Positions 1-6,747 are shown, numbered from the stretch's first letter. The stretch is DNA of 10,434 nt from Methanobacterium sp. (GCA_003162115.1 PMMV01000068.1:73457-83890), one strand, 5' to 3'. Made by a program: numbers and translations. The notes: a model not told the origin generated them from the letters alone.

Positions 1-107
1 ACTGTTATTGCTACCCCTGGAGTTTGTTCACCATCTCTTAAAGTAGTGTCCAGAATTTTGACGTTATTAGGTAGATTCATAGTCTTTTTTACTGTTTCTA
101 CATACAT
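1..107 (-). CDS. 2-isopropylmalate / homocitrate / citramalate synthase family protein, N-terminal part only
   Basis: Only the first 35 residues lie in the window; the gene runs off the left edge. Residues 18-32 read [15 protein letters not shown], the family signature of the alpha-IPM synthase/homocitrate synthase/citramalate synthase group, whose Asp and Arg bind the metal and the 2-oxoacid in a TIM barrel. These enzymes condense acetyl-CoA with a 2-oxoacid, for leucine, isoleucine or (in methanogens) coenzyme B. The visible part cannot separate LeuA, CimA and AksA; I lean away from AksA because, as I remember it, its N-terminus differs. The start at 107 has AAGGGG 7 nt upstream (115-120). 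However, a TATA-like stretch at 131-140 would place transcription start almost at this ATG, so the SD reading is not certain. An in-frame ATG nine codons in is the alternative start. Confidence 0.85.
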   Translation of the reverse strand, partial: MYVETVKKTMNLPNNVKILDTTLRDGEQTPGVAIT

Positions 108-130
108 AGACAGACCCCTTAATTTGCCTT

Positions 131-165
131 AATATAATATGATATTGGTTTGTACTTAAAAAAAT
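131..165 (-). promoter_or_regulatory. Candidate promoter(s) for the leuA-like gene
   Basis: Two archaeal TATA-like stretches are seen on the minus strand: ATATTATATT at 140-131, centred about 29 nt before the ATG, and TTTTTTTAAGTAC around 164-152. The far one would give a leader of about 25 nt that includes the AAGGGG motif; the near one would make the mRNA almost leaderless. The T-run at 164-158 could equally be the terminator of the DUF63 gene upstream. The sequence does not decide between these. Confidence 0.35.
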
Positions 166-219
166 TTGTCATTAGTTTGAAATAAACTATTAATTGAACT
201 CTATTAATCGATAAGTAAT

Positions 220-1023
220 TCAAGTACCCATGATCAGGCTAAGGAAATTTCTTAGACCAGGAGCAAGACCTAGAATGAATATAGCAAGCTTTAGCATATT
301 AGCAATCGTCCTATCTTCTATATATGTGTCTATAATGTAAAGAGCGCCTAATATTACCACTATTTTAAGTGGAAACATTACAAGTGCAGTTCCAAAAAGT
401 GCTGTTAATGCACTAGGAAGTACATGCTGTTCGTAATACCCATAATAATCAACTGCAATGTAGGTAGATGATGCATCGAATAAATGGGCCATTAATACAC
501 TTAAATTAAATCTATTACTAAGTAAAGACCATTTATTCCTCAACAGTACAAATATCGAGGAAACAATTGCCCAGACGCCTACAACCTGTAAAGTTGCAAC
601 TAGGTTAATTGGACTCATAAAAAGTATGTTAGGTATGCAAAGAACAGCCCCTAAAGTAAATATAATGTATCTGTAGTCAAAATTGGTTTTCCTTTCAATG
701 AAAACTGCGAATAAAAGAGTTATAATTGCCATAAGGCCCGTTAAAACGTATATTCCCGGAGTGACAAGGATATATGTGAGTGGATAAATATTATTGTCTA
801 CAAGAGCTCTAACACTCGATCCAAAAAAAATGAATGGAATCAGCGGGATCATAAGTTCAGCAGGGTCTTTTTTAATATATTTAAACATTTTAATTATTAA
901 AAGGATACAAATACCTAATATTATACCAAATACTACGGTATTAAGGATGGTATACCCTGGATGAAGATAAATGAAGTTCTGTCGAATGTATTCAAGTATC
1001 CCCTGATAGAAATCAAGTATCAT
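220..1023 (-). CDS. DUF63 family multi-pass membrane protein
   Basis: 267 residues with about seven hydrophobic segments (approximately 26-46, 57-70, 83-108, 117-137, 141-161, 204-232, 243-264), so an integral membrane protein. The DUF63 marks I recognise are FGSSVRALVD at 67-76, HLFDASSTYIAVDYYG at 180-195 with acidic and histidine residues likely inside or at the membrane, and the C-terminal LGLAPGLRNFLSL. DUF63 is an archaeal family without an established function that I know of; the conserved polar residues around 180-193 look like an active or ligand site, which is inference. Length is normal for the family. No SD precedes the ATG and a TATA-like box lies about 24-32 nt upstream, so the mRNA may be leaderless. 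It is about 95 bp downstream of the PHP gene and has its own promoter candidate. Confidence 0.88.
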   Translation of the reverse strand: MILDFYQGILEYIRQNFIYLHPGYTILNTVVFGIILGICILLIIKMFKYIKKDPAELMIPLIPFIFFGSSVRALVDNNIYPLTYILVTPGIYVLTGLMAIITLLFAVFIERKTNFDYRYIIFTLGAVLCIPNILFMSPINLVATLQVVGVWAIVSSIFVLLRNKWSLLSNRFNLSVLMAHLFDASSTYIAVDYYGYYEQHVLPSALTALFGTALVMFPLKIVVILGALYIIDTYIEDRTIANMLKLAIFILGLAPGLRNFLSLIMGT

Positions 1024-1046
1024 GATTTTAATATAAAATCCACATG

Positions 1047-1055
1047 TTTAAAATT
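1047..1055 (-). promoter_or_regulatory. TATA-like box for the DUF63 gene
   Basis: On the minus strand AATTTTAAA lies 24-32 nt before the ATG at 1023, the distance expected for transcription starting at or very near the start codon. The short stretch between it and the ATG contains no GGAGG or GGTGA-like element; the best match, GTGGAT, is too far (about 13 nt) and weak. Assigned by position and composition only. Confidence 0.4.
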
Positions 1056-1118
1056 ATGGATGAATAAGACAATAAAAAAAGTTTTTCGATTAATACTGAA
1101 GAATTTTTTAACAATAAT

Positions 1119-1769
1119 TTAACCCATTCTCTTGATCTTTTTATTGATAACTTCCTTCAGGATTAGAGGTAATGGAGTCCTATCACCGAATACATTAGTT
1201 TTTCCAGACAGAATACCCTCAATTATACTTTCATATGAAAAATTAGCTTCCAATTCCGTGACACAACTTCCTATCGCTTCTAAAAAATGTGCATCACTTG
1301 AACCTATTTCTGGGATGTTTCTTTTGAGAGCTAGATTTCTGGCTCGCCAGTTAGAATATCCAAATACATAACGTGAATTTAAAGTTTCAATGGCATCGAT
1401 ATCCAGATCTTTAACATGATCACATAGGCCTTCCCTGTAACTTACAAATGGATGTGCAGCAACTGCTATACCACCTAGAGCACGAATATTTTCAACAGTA
1501 TCTTCGGGAGACAATCCCTGTTTAACGTCTTCATTTATTCCTAATGCGACAATATGCCCTTTACTTGAGCTAATCTCCATCCCAGGGACTACAACAAAAT
1601 CTTTAAAGTCTTTAGCCTCCTCTATAGTGACCATAGACCCTTTTATTGTGTTGTGATCTGCTACTGCAATGGCATCTAGCCCAATGGATCTAGCCTTCTT
1701 AACTATATCCCTTGGAGATGCTGTAGAATCTGTTGAATAAGTGCTGTGTATGTGGGGATCCAATATCAT
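1119..1769 (-). CDS. PHP-domain metal-dependent phosphoesterase
   Basis: 216 residues making one full PHP domain. The metal-binding motifs are all present: HIH at 6-8, D14, ADHNT at 37-41, E65 in PGMEIS, H72 in GHIVALG, AHP at 105-107 and SSDAH at 157-161. PHP proteins of this stand-alone type hydrolyse phosphoester bonds with two or three metal ions (Mn, Zn or Fe); family members include the 3',5'-bisphosphate nucleotidase/RNase AM group and histidinol phosphatase. The substrate here cannot be read from the sequence. A histidinol-phosphate phosphatase role is conceivable since hisB is about 5 kb away, but the close packing of ADHNT and SSDAH fits the general YciV/TrpH-like group better. No SD; a strong TATA box suggests a leaderless mRNA. 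It ends 95 bp before the DUF63 start. Confidence 0.92.
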   Translation of the reverse strand: MILDPHIHSTYSTDSTASPRDIVKKARSIGLDAIAVADHNTIKGSMVTIEEAKDFKDFVVVPGMEISSSKGHIVALGINEDVKQGLSPEDTVENIRALGGIAVAAHPFVSYREGLCDHVKDLDIDAIETLNSRYVFGYSNWRARNLALKRNIPEIGSSDAHFLEAIGSCVTELEANFSYESIIEGILSGKTNVFGDRTPLPLILKEVINKKIKRMG

Positions 1770-1794
1770 GTTAATTCTATTAAACTTGTTTGGT

Positions 1795-1809
1795 TATATA
1801 TATTTAAAA
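1795..1809 (-). promoter_or_regulatory. BRE/TATA of the PHP gene
   Basis: Minus strand TTTTAAATATATATA (1809 to 1795) is one of the best archaeal TATA matches in the window. Its core ends 26 nt before the ATG at 1769, so transcription should start at or within a few bases of the ATG. The 25 nt between TATA and ATG contain no GG dinucleotide, so no SD is possible. Confidence 0.65.
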
Positions 1810-1839
1810 TTGTATTCGTTTTCTAGATTTTTTTAGTGT

Positions 1840-2868
1840 TTAATTAGTCTGATTTGATATTATTGCCTTTATAAGACCTACTGGACCAGTCATCATTACA
1901 TCCCCCACAGGAACTGCGAAATGAACCTTTAAATCTGTTTTTTCTAGAATTCTCCTCATTGGACCGGTTGCAACTACACCTTCAAAACCATTCATAGGGC
2001 CAGTAACCCAAGCACCATGACCTCCATCTTCATGAACTTCTTCATGGGTTATTGTGCCATTTTTAAGCTTTATAATAAGGTTTTCTATCTTTTCAGGGTT
2101 AAGTGAACTAGTATGATGCTCGAAAACACCTATGATTTTGTTGTTTACAAATGCAGCTGCAAGAGTATGACCATTTCCAATGTCCATAACAATATAGCTG
2201 TTTAAATTTTTAATATAATTATCACAGGTTGCACCACATAAAGAAGCAAATTTAGAGTCCATAATGGTAGTTTTATACCCTTTAAGAGTGTTTAGAATCC
2301 CATTCATCCTAGTAAAATATTCTGGTACTTCATTGAAGAAAGCGAATTCTTCAGGATTTCTTGGAATATTTAATTTTTCCTTTATTTTCATGAAACGGAA
2401 ATTACGATCACCCATTCCTTCCTTGTACCCATGATCCTGGACTGCCACACCAATATGATCGAAATCTAATGTTACATCAAATTTAGATAATGCTTCTCCT
2501 ATTGCTTTCAAATCAACATCTTTAAATTCAATATTACCAATTTCGGGGTGTTTTTCATTTTCCGGTATTATTTTTATTCCAAGTGCCTCCACTCGCTTAA
2601 TATCGTCTCTTATTGTTCTAGCAGAACTTTCAGTCATCATGACCTTATAACCTCGAGCTAAGTGGTTTTTTATAGCCTGATTAACAGGCCCTCCACCCAT
2701 TGTAGGGCCATAAATTAAAATATCGTTGTGGTGTTTTCTAATTCTTTTGGCAATTATTTTGGTTGGAGACGGCATAACCATTTTAACTGAATTTTCTATG
2801 GGATTATCTGTATTATAAAGCATTATATCTTGGGTTCCAACTCCAATATCAATAGCTAATATCTTCAT
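1840..2868 (-). CDS. DUF1786 family protein, ASKHA-like fold suspected
   Basis: 342 residues, soluble, recognised as the archaeal DUF1786 family. Its N-terminus reads IDIGVGTQD (6-14) and a second copy of the theme is MDIGNGHTLAA (228-238). These resemble the phosphate-1 and phosphate-2 loops of actin/sugar kinase/Hsp70 (ASKHA) ATPases, so a nucleotide-binding fold is a reasonable inference. Other conserved stretches are GPTMGGGP (54-61), AVQDHG (142-147), HEDGGHGAW (279-287) and ATGPMRR (300-306), rich in His and Gly and possibly at an active site. Some databases, as I remember, label members as pyruvate formate-lyase activating enzyme-related; no CxxxCxxC motif is present here, so that label is not supported. 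It is divergent from trpB2 and shares a 206-bp control region. It has no SD and a TATA-like box at the leaderless distance. Confidence 0.85.
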   Translation of the reverse strand: MKILAIDIGVGTQDIMLYNTDNPIENSVKMVMPSPTKIIAKRIRKHHNDILIYGPTMGGGPVNQAIKNHLARGYKVMMTESSARTIRDDIKRVEALGIKIIPENEKHPEIGNIEFKDVDLKAIGEALSKFDVTLDFDHIGVAVQDHGYKEGMGDRNFRFMKIKEKLNIPRNPEEFAFFNEVPEYFTRMNGILNTLKGYKTTIMDSKFASLCGATCDNYIKNLNSYIVMDIGNGHTLAAAFVNNKIIGVFEHHTSSLNPEKIENLIIKLKNGTITHEEVHEDGGHGAWVTGPMNGFEGVVATGPMRRILEKTDLKVHFAVPVGDVMMTGPVGLIKAIISNQTN

Positions 2869-2891
2869 GTTTTTATATCTGTTATTGAATC

Positions 2892-2900
2892 ATATTAAAT
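2892..2900 (-). promoter_or_regulatory. TATA-like box for the DUF1786 gene
   Basis: Minus strand ATTTAATAT lies 24-32 nt before the ATG at 2868, again the leaderless distance. The spacer up to the ATG is free of GG, so no SD. The TGTACA boxes begin only 16 bp upstream, so a protein bound there could also act on this promoter. Confidence 0.45.
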
Positions 2901-2915
2901 TTTCAAGTTGATCTA

Positions 2916-2951
2916 TGTACAAATATGTACAACAAAGGTTTAAGTAGTACA
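2916..2951 (+). promoter_or_regulatory. TRP-box-like operator cluster of trpB2 (two TGTACA, one AGTACA)
   Basis: Perfect palindromic TGTACA hexamers stand at 2916-2921 and 2926-2931 and a one-mismatch copy AGTACA at 2946-2951. Starts are 10 and 20 bp apart, so all face the same side of the helix. In Methanothermobacter thermautotrophicus the tryptophan-sensing repressor TrpY binds TRP boxes with consensus TGTACA, and trpB2 is a known TrpY target. The match of hexamer, phasing and downstream gene supports TrpY control here. A TATA candidate TTTAAGTA at 2939-2946 lies between the second and third boxes, so binding would block TBP or polymerase. Confidence 0.7.
2939..2946 (+). promoter_or_regulatory. 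Candidate TATA box of trpB2
   Basis: TTTAAGTA preceded by an A-rich BRE-like ACAAAG. It would start transcription near 2968 and give a leader of roughly 105 nt. AT-rich alternatives exist downstream (for example around 2953-2962), so the exact box is uncertain. Confidence 0.4.
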
Positions 2952-2978
2952 TGATATTAATTATGATTAAACAAAAAA

Positions 2979-3002
2979 CTTAAGATACATTTGTATCCTA
3001 AG
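2979..3002 (+). promoter_or_regulatory. 24-bp near-perfect inverted repeat in the trpB2 leader
   Basis: CTTA-A-GATACA-TT-TGTATC-C-TAAG forms two 11-12 nt arms with one mismatch (2983 against 2998) around a TT centre. As RNA the two-base centre would force a slightly opened loop; as DNA it is a symmetric site for a dimeric regulator. It lies at or just past the expected transcription start. Function unknown. Confidence 0.55.
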
Positions 3003-3074
3003 AGATAATTTCAAATGGCATATCTGAATTAAATAAAAGAAATAAAGTATAAAAAATATTGTTAAGGTGATTAA

Positions 3075-4367
3075 ATGTACAAAATAACACTCCCAGAAAA
3101 GGACACCCCAAAAAAATGGTACAATATTGCTGCAGATCTTCCTGTTGAAATTCCCGCACCATCACAAACAGAAGAAGGACACCAGCTTGAAAATCTGCCA
3201 AAATTATTCTCCAAATACGTTCTTGAACAGGAAATGTCTCAAGAAAGATGGATAGACATCCCAAAAGAAGTCAGAAATGTTTACAAACAAGTTGGAAGAC
3301 CTACACCTCTTTTCAGAGCTACTGGCCTTGAAAAATATTTAGACACTCCTGCGAAGATCTACTACAAACGAGAAGATATGTCCCCTGTAGGTAGTCACAA
3401 ATTGAACACCGCAATTGCACAAGCATATTATGCTAAAAAAGCAGGTGCCGAAAGATTAACTACTGAAACAGGAGCCGGGCAGTGGGGATCTGCTTTATCA
3501 CTTGCATGTTCTCTTCTAGATCTCGAATGCACAGTTTATATGGTAAATGTGTCATTCAAACAAAAACCTTATCGTAAAACTGTTATGCACCTCTATAATG
3601 GGGAAGTAATACCTTCACCAAGTAACAGGACCGAATTCGGAAGGAAAATGCTTAAAGAAGATCCAGATCACCCAGGATCTCTCGGAATCGCAATATCGGA
3701 AGCAATTGAAGATGCTCTGACCGACGATAAGGTATTTTACACCCTTGGAAGTGTTTTAAACCATGTCCTACTTCATCAAACCGTTATAGGTCTCGAAGCT
3801 AAGAAACAGTTTAAACTCATTGATGAAACACCAGATATTTTGGTTGGATGTGTAGGGGGAGGGAGTAACTTCGGTGGAGCTGCATTCCCATTCATGAAGG
3901 ACAAGATCTCTGGAGATCTCGACTGCCAGTTCTTAGCTGCTGAACCATCCTCCTGTCCAACACTAACACAGGGTGAATATCGATACGACTACGGCGATAC
4001 CGCAGGATTAACTCCCCTAATGAAAATGTACACCCTTGGACATGAATTTGTTCCCCCATCCGTCCACGCAGGTGGTTTAAGGTACCACGGGATGGCGCCC
4101 CTAGTTGCTCTACTTGTTAACCAAGGCCTGGTCGAGGGAAGAACAGTAAACCAGACAGAACTATTTGAAACGGGGAAAATATTTGCCAATGCCGAAGGAG
4201 TTATACCTGCCCCTGAAACCTGTCATGCCATTAAAGTTGGAATGGATGAAGCGATAAAATGTAGAAAAACTGGAGAAGAAAAAAACATATTAATAAGCTT
4301 TTCTGGCCACGGATTACTAGATCTTCAGGGATATGATGACTTTATAGAGGGACATTTAACACAATGA
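3075..4367 (+). CDS. trpB2: Tryptophan synthase beta chain, TrpB2 type
   Basis: 430 residues, a PLP enzyme that joins indole and L-serine (O-phosphoserine has been proposed for some TrpB2 enzymes) to give tryptophan. PLP Schiff-base lysine K109 sits in VGSHKLNTA (105-113). The catalytic glutamate E131 is in [10 protein letters not shown] (129-138); QWG in place of the QHG of TrpB1, and the extended N-terminus, mark the TrpB2 branch. The PLP phosphate loop is CVGGGSN (259-265) and the C-terminal SGHG is at 410-413. Length is normal for TrpB2. The start is fixed by AAGGTGA at 3064-3070, 4 nt before the ATG. No trpA or other trp gene adjoins, as is usual for TrpB2. Control is probably by TrpY at the TGTACA boxes upstream. 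A T-run follows the stop, so it is probably monocistronic. Confidence 0.97.
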   Translation: MYKITLPEKDTPKKWYNIAADLPVEIPAPSQTEEGHQLENLPKLFSKYVLEQEMSQERWIDIPKEVRNVYKQVGRPTPLFRATGLEKYLDTPAKIYYKREDMSPVGSHKLNTAIAQAYYAKKAGAERLTTETGAGQWGSALSLACSLLDLECTVYMVNVSFKQKPYRKTVMHLYNGEVIPSPSNRTEFGRKMLKEDPDHPGSLGIAISEAIEDALTDDKVFYTLGSVLNHVLLHQTVIGLEAKKQFKLIDETPDILVGCVGGGSNFGGAAFPFMKDKISGDLDCQFLAAEPSSCPTLTQGEYRYDYGDTAGLTPLMKMYTLGHEFVPPSVHAGGLRYHGMAPLVALLVNQGLVEGRTVNQTELFETGKIFANAEGVIPAPETCHAIKVGMDEAIKCRKTGEEKNILISFSGHGLLDLQGYDDFIEGHLTQ

Positions 4368-4376
4368 TCCTTTATT

Positions 4377-4390
4377 ATTTATTTTTTTTT
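4377..4390 (+). terminator. T-rich terminator of trpB2
   Basis: Nine consecutive T (4382-4390) lie 14 nt after the trpB2 stop, preceded by T-rich sequence without a stable hairpin. Archaeal polymerase stops at such runs without needing a stem. Confidence 0.6.
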
Positions 4391-4523
4391 AAGTAGAGTA
4401 AAATAACTTATTGATTAATATCCTCATAATTTTTATTTGATTGTTTTGAGTTTATTACTAAAAATTTAGAATAGTTTCAATTTTAAACTACAAGATACAC
4501 TAACATTTCTGAAATAATTGAAA

Positions 4524-4537
4524 TATTTATTTATATG
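4524..4537 (+). promoter_or_regulatory. BRE/TATA of fae-hps
   Basis: TTTATAT at 4530-4536 with A/T-rich sequence before it (GAAATATT at 4520-4527 region). Expected transcription start is near 4558, giving a leader of about 25 nt that contains the GGAGG ribosome binding site. The rest of the 216-bp spacer from 4368 is AT-rich and holds nothing else I can name. Confidence 0.6.
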
Positions 4538-4569
4538 ATTCGATCCATATCATTAATTGGACTAATAAT

Positions 4570-4574
4570 GGAGG
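4570..4574 (+). promoter_or_regulatory. Strong ribosome binding site of fae-hps
   Basis: GGAGG, 9 nt before the ATG at 4584, is a full match to the anti-SD core and among the strongest SD sites in the window, in keeping with a highly expressed central-metabolism enzyme. Confidence 0.75.
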
Positions 4575-4583
4575 ATAATAATT

Positions 4584-5804
4584 ATGTATCAAATAGGGGA
4601 AGCCTTAATAGGAAATGGCAATGAAATAGCTCACGTTGATTTAGTAATTGGAGATAAAAATGGGCCTGTGGGTGCTGCATTTGTAAACAACATGTCAGAC
4701 ATGTCAATAGGACACACACCGCTTTTATCTGTTATACGACCAAACTTACTGACAAAACCAGCAACACTTATAGTACCAAAAGTCACTGTAAGAGACTTGA
4801 AGGATGCTGATAAGATTTTCGGACCTGCACAAACAGCAGTTGGTAGAGCTGTTGCAGATGCAGTTGCAGAGGGAATAATACCAAAAAAAGATGTTGAAAA
4901 CCTTGTAATAATGGCTGGAATATTCATACACCCTGGTGCAGAGAACTACCGCAAAATCTACCAGTACAACTACGGTGCTACTAAATTGGCCATTCAGAGA
5001 GCAATGGAAGGTTATCCATCTGTTAAAAAAGTATTAGCTGAAAAAGATCGTGGAACACATCCTGTAATGGGATTCAAAGTAACCAGATTGTGGAGTCCCC
5101 CATATCTCCAAGTTGCCCTTGACCTAGACAACATGGAAGACATGGAACGTATAATTAATACCCTTCCAAACAGGGAGAGAATACTCATTGAAGCTGGTAC
5201 ACCTCTTGTTAAGAAGTTTGGAGTAGGAATTATTGGGAAGATAAGGGAACTTAAAAATGATGCATTTGTCATAGCCGACCTTAAAACATTAGATGTCGGG
5301 CGTATTGAAGTTAAAATGGCTGCAGATGAAACAGCAGATGCTATAGCCATTTCGGGACTTGGTACAACTGAATCAATTGAAAAAGCCATCCATGAGGCTC
5401 GAAAACAGGGAATATATTCAATACTGGACATGATGAACGTTGAAAACTTCGTTAAAAAACTTGAAAAAATTGAATACAAACCAGATATTGTTCTACTCCA
5501 TAGAAATGTTGATCTTGAAACAATGCAGTCAGAAAGAGGAGAAAAACTCGCAGAAGTTACAGAATGGGGTAACATAAACCAAATCAAAAGTATCATTGGT
5601 GAAGGTAAACTCGTAGCAGTAGCTGGAGGGGTTACTCCAGACCGTGTTGATAAAGCTCTCGAAAGTAAGGCAGATATAATCGTTGTTGGTAGATATATCA
5701 TTGGTTCGAGGGATGTGCGACGTTCAGCTCAAGACTTCCTGGACCATATGCCCCAGGATCCAGATACCATGAGACTTGCTATGGATGAGGATGAATCCAT
5801 CTAA
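4584..5804 (+). CDS. fae-hps: Bifunctional formaldehyde-activating enzyme / 3-hexulose-6-phosphate synthase
   Basis: 406 residues, a fusion. Residues 1 to about 160 are Fae, which condenses formaldehyde with tetrahydromethanopterin to methylene-H4MPT; the proposed catalytic histidine is H17 in AHVDLVIGD (16-24). Residues about 170-390 are Hps, of the OMP-decarboxylase barrel group, with the DxKxxD metal/phosphate motif at D232, K234, D237 and phosphate-binding loops AVAGGV (345-350) and IIVVGRYI (365-372). In archaea lacking the oxidative pentose phosphate route, Hps works backwards, splitting hexulose-6-phosphate to ribulose-5-phosphate and formaldehyde, and Fae traps the formaldehyde. This fused form is typical of methanogens. 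The partner isomerase Phi is not in the window. The product methylene-H4MPT is the substrate of Mtd, encoded at the right edge. It has its own promoter and hairpin terminator. Confidence 0.97.
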   Translation: MYQIGEALIGNGNEIAHVDLVIGDKNGPVGAAFVNNMSDMSIGHTPLLSVIRPNLLTKPATLIVPKVTVRDLKDADKIFGPAQTAVGRAVADAVAEGIIPKKDVENLVIMAGIFIHPGAENYRKIYQYNYGATKLAIQRAMEGYPSVKKVLAEKDRGTHPVMGFKVTRLWSPPYLQVALDLDNMEDMERIINTLPNRERILIEAGTPLVKKFGVGIIGKIRELKNDAFVIADLKTLDVGRIEVKMAADETADAIAISGLGTTESIEKAIHEARKQGIYSILDMMNVENFVKKLEKIEYKPDIVLLHRNVDLETMQSERGEKLAEVTEWGNINQIKSIIGEGKLVAVAGGVTPDRVDKALESKADIIVVGRYIIGSRDVRRSAQDFLDHMPQDPDTMRLAMDEDESI

Positions 5805-5813
5805 AATGAGCAT

Positions 5814-5862
5814 AAAGAGGGTTTCATCCCTTAATACTCTCTTTAAATTATTTTAATCTTTT
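5814..5862 (+). terminator. Hairpin plus T-tract terminator of fae-hps
   Basis: AAAGAG (5814-5819) pairs with CTCTTT (5839-5844), with an inner GGG (5819-5821)/CCC (5828-5830) mini-stem as an alternative, 10 nt after the stop. T-rich sequence with a T6 run follows (5849-5862). Confidence 0.55.
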
Positions 5863-5979
5863 TTCGGTTCTTTAAATTTTTTTGATTTTTCTGAATAAAC
5901 GATAAATTTTATTACTTAAATGTTAAATTAATAATTGATTCATCTTAAATTTATAATACTTTGTGGTGGTGTAATTCAG

Positions 5980-6570
5980 ATGATACTCGGGATAAGTGGA
6001 AGTCCAAGAAAACAAGCAACAGAATATGTTTTAAACGAAGCACTGAGTATATTAGAAGATAAAGGTTTTCAAACAGAGTTCTTTGGATCTAGAGGAAAAA
6101 ATATCAACCCGTGCAAACATTGTGATTACTGTATGAGAAACAAAGAATGCATTCAAAAAGACGATATGCAGAACTTGTACCCATTAATAACAGAAGCAGA
6201 AGGCATTATAATGGCCACTCCAGTTTACAATGGTGGTTTAAGCGCACAATTAAAGGCAATTATGGATCGTTGCAGGGCTTTGGGTGCGATCGATTATGAT
6301 TTCATGCGTTACAAAGTTGGAATGGCCATAGCTATTGGTGGAGACCGTATTGGAGGTCAGGAACTAGCAATACAGCAAATTACGACATTCTACATTCTAA
6401 CTGGAGCTATTCCTGTAAGTGGTGGATCATTCGGTGCAAATACTGGCGCAACATTATGGTCCCAGGACACTCTGAAAGGAGTGAAAGAAGATGAACAAGG
6501 TTTCAGAAGTCTTCGTAAAACTGTGAAAAGATTCGCAGTTTTTATAGAAAATTTTGAAATGAAAAAATGA
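5980..6570 (+). CDS. Iron-sulfur flavoprotein (Isf)-like NADPH-dependent FMN reductase family protein
   Basis: 196 residues from the chosen start. It has a flavodoxin-like fold: GISGSPRKQ at 4-12 is the FMN phosphate loop and PVYNGGLSAQLKAIMDR at 81-97 the second flavin-binding stretch. Between them, C45, C48, C51 and C57 form CX2CX2CX5C, the compact [4Fe-4S] motif described for Isf of Methanosarcina. Isf proteins pass electrons between ferredoxin and acceptors such as O2 or peroxide; the acceptor here is unknown. An ATG at 5935 is in frame 15 codons earlier, but its extension is unlike the family, whereas 5980 starts right at the first beta strand and has GGTGGTG (5964-5970) 9 nt upstream. 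It is probably monocistronic, with 177 bp before the ferredoxin gene. Confidence 0.9.
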   Translation: MILGISGSPRKQATEYVLNEALSILEDKGFQTEFFGSRGKNINPCKHCDYCMRNKECIQKDDMQNLYPLITEAEGIIMATPVYNGGLSAQLKAIMDRCRALGAIDYDFMRYKVGMAIAIGGDRIGGQELAIQQITTFYILTGAIPVSGGSFGANTGATLWSQDTLKGVKEDEQGFRSLRKTVKRFAVFIENFEMKK

Positions 6571-6624
6571 TTAAATTTTATAATTGAATAAATAACAAAT
6601 TAGGTTTAGTAAATTAATAATTTA

Positions 6625-6636
6625 TAAGTATACTTA
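6625..6636. repeat. Perfect 12-bp palindrome TAAGTATACTTA
   Basis: TAAGTATACTTA reads the same on both strands. It lies 1 nt before the left copy of the 16-bp direct repeat. Possible operator, or chance in AT-rich sequence. Confidence 0.5.
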
Positions 6637-6637
6637 G

Positions 6638-6653
6638 AAGTTATAAGTTATAA
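6638..6653 (+). repeat. 16-bp direct repeat AAGTTATAAGTTATAA, left copy
   Basis: Exact match to 6720-6735; the starts are 82 bp apart. Each copy is itself two tandem AAGTTATA/AAGTTATAA units with the palindromic core TTATAA. This copy is about 40 bp upstream of the ferredoxin TATA box. Confidence 0.75.
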
Positions 6654-6694
6654 TTAAATATCGATAAATAAGCCCTTAAAGACTAAAAAATACT

Positions 6695-6705
6695 AAATAT
6701 ATAAA
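6695..6705 (+). promoter_or_regulatory. TATA box of the ferredoxin-hisB operon
   Basis: AAATATATAAA is a good archaeal TATA match. Transcription should start near 6725-6727, about 20 nt before the ferredoxin ATG at 6748, inside the right copy of the repeat. Confidence 0.6.
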
Positions 6706-6719
6706 TTTCATATTGTTAA

Positions 6720-6735
6720 AAGTTATAAGTTATAA
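6720..6735 (+). repeat. 16-bp direct repeat AAGTTATAAGTTATAA, right copy
   Basis: Second exact copy, covering the expected transcription start. With the left copy upstream of the TATA box, the promoter is bracketed, as in looping repression. Its last bases run into AAGG, the only SD-like sequence before the ferredoxin ATG. Confidence 0.75.
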
Positions 6736-6747
6736 GGTTTGAACTAA

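Noticed and set aside
1132..1371. Plus-strand 79-residue open frame inside the PHP gene
   Set aside because: Antisense to a gene with complete catalytic motifs; no SD or recognisable domain.
1840..2868. Radical-SAM or PFL-activating enzyme label for DUF1786
   Set aside because: No CxxxCxxC motif is present; the Gly-rich loops look ASKHA-like instead.
2998..3264. Minus-strand 88-residue open frame over the trpB2 start
   Set aside because: Overlaps trpB2 and its SD; composition is that of an antisense frame.
4475..4523. Inverted repeat TTTCAATT (4475-4482) / AATTGAAA (4516-4523) before the fae-hps TATA box
   Set aside because: Eight AT-rich bases with a 33-bp spacer are readily found by chance here; no other support.
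4535..4553. ATGAT-N9-ATCAT dyad downstream of the fae-hps TATA box
   Set aside because: Five-base arms only; not extended by flanking bases.
5012..5701. Minus-strand 229-residue open frame across fae-hps
   Set aside because: Ser/Ile-rich mirror of a confident coding frame, with no family resemblance.
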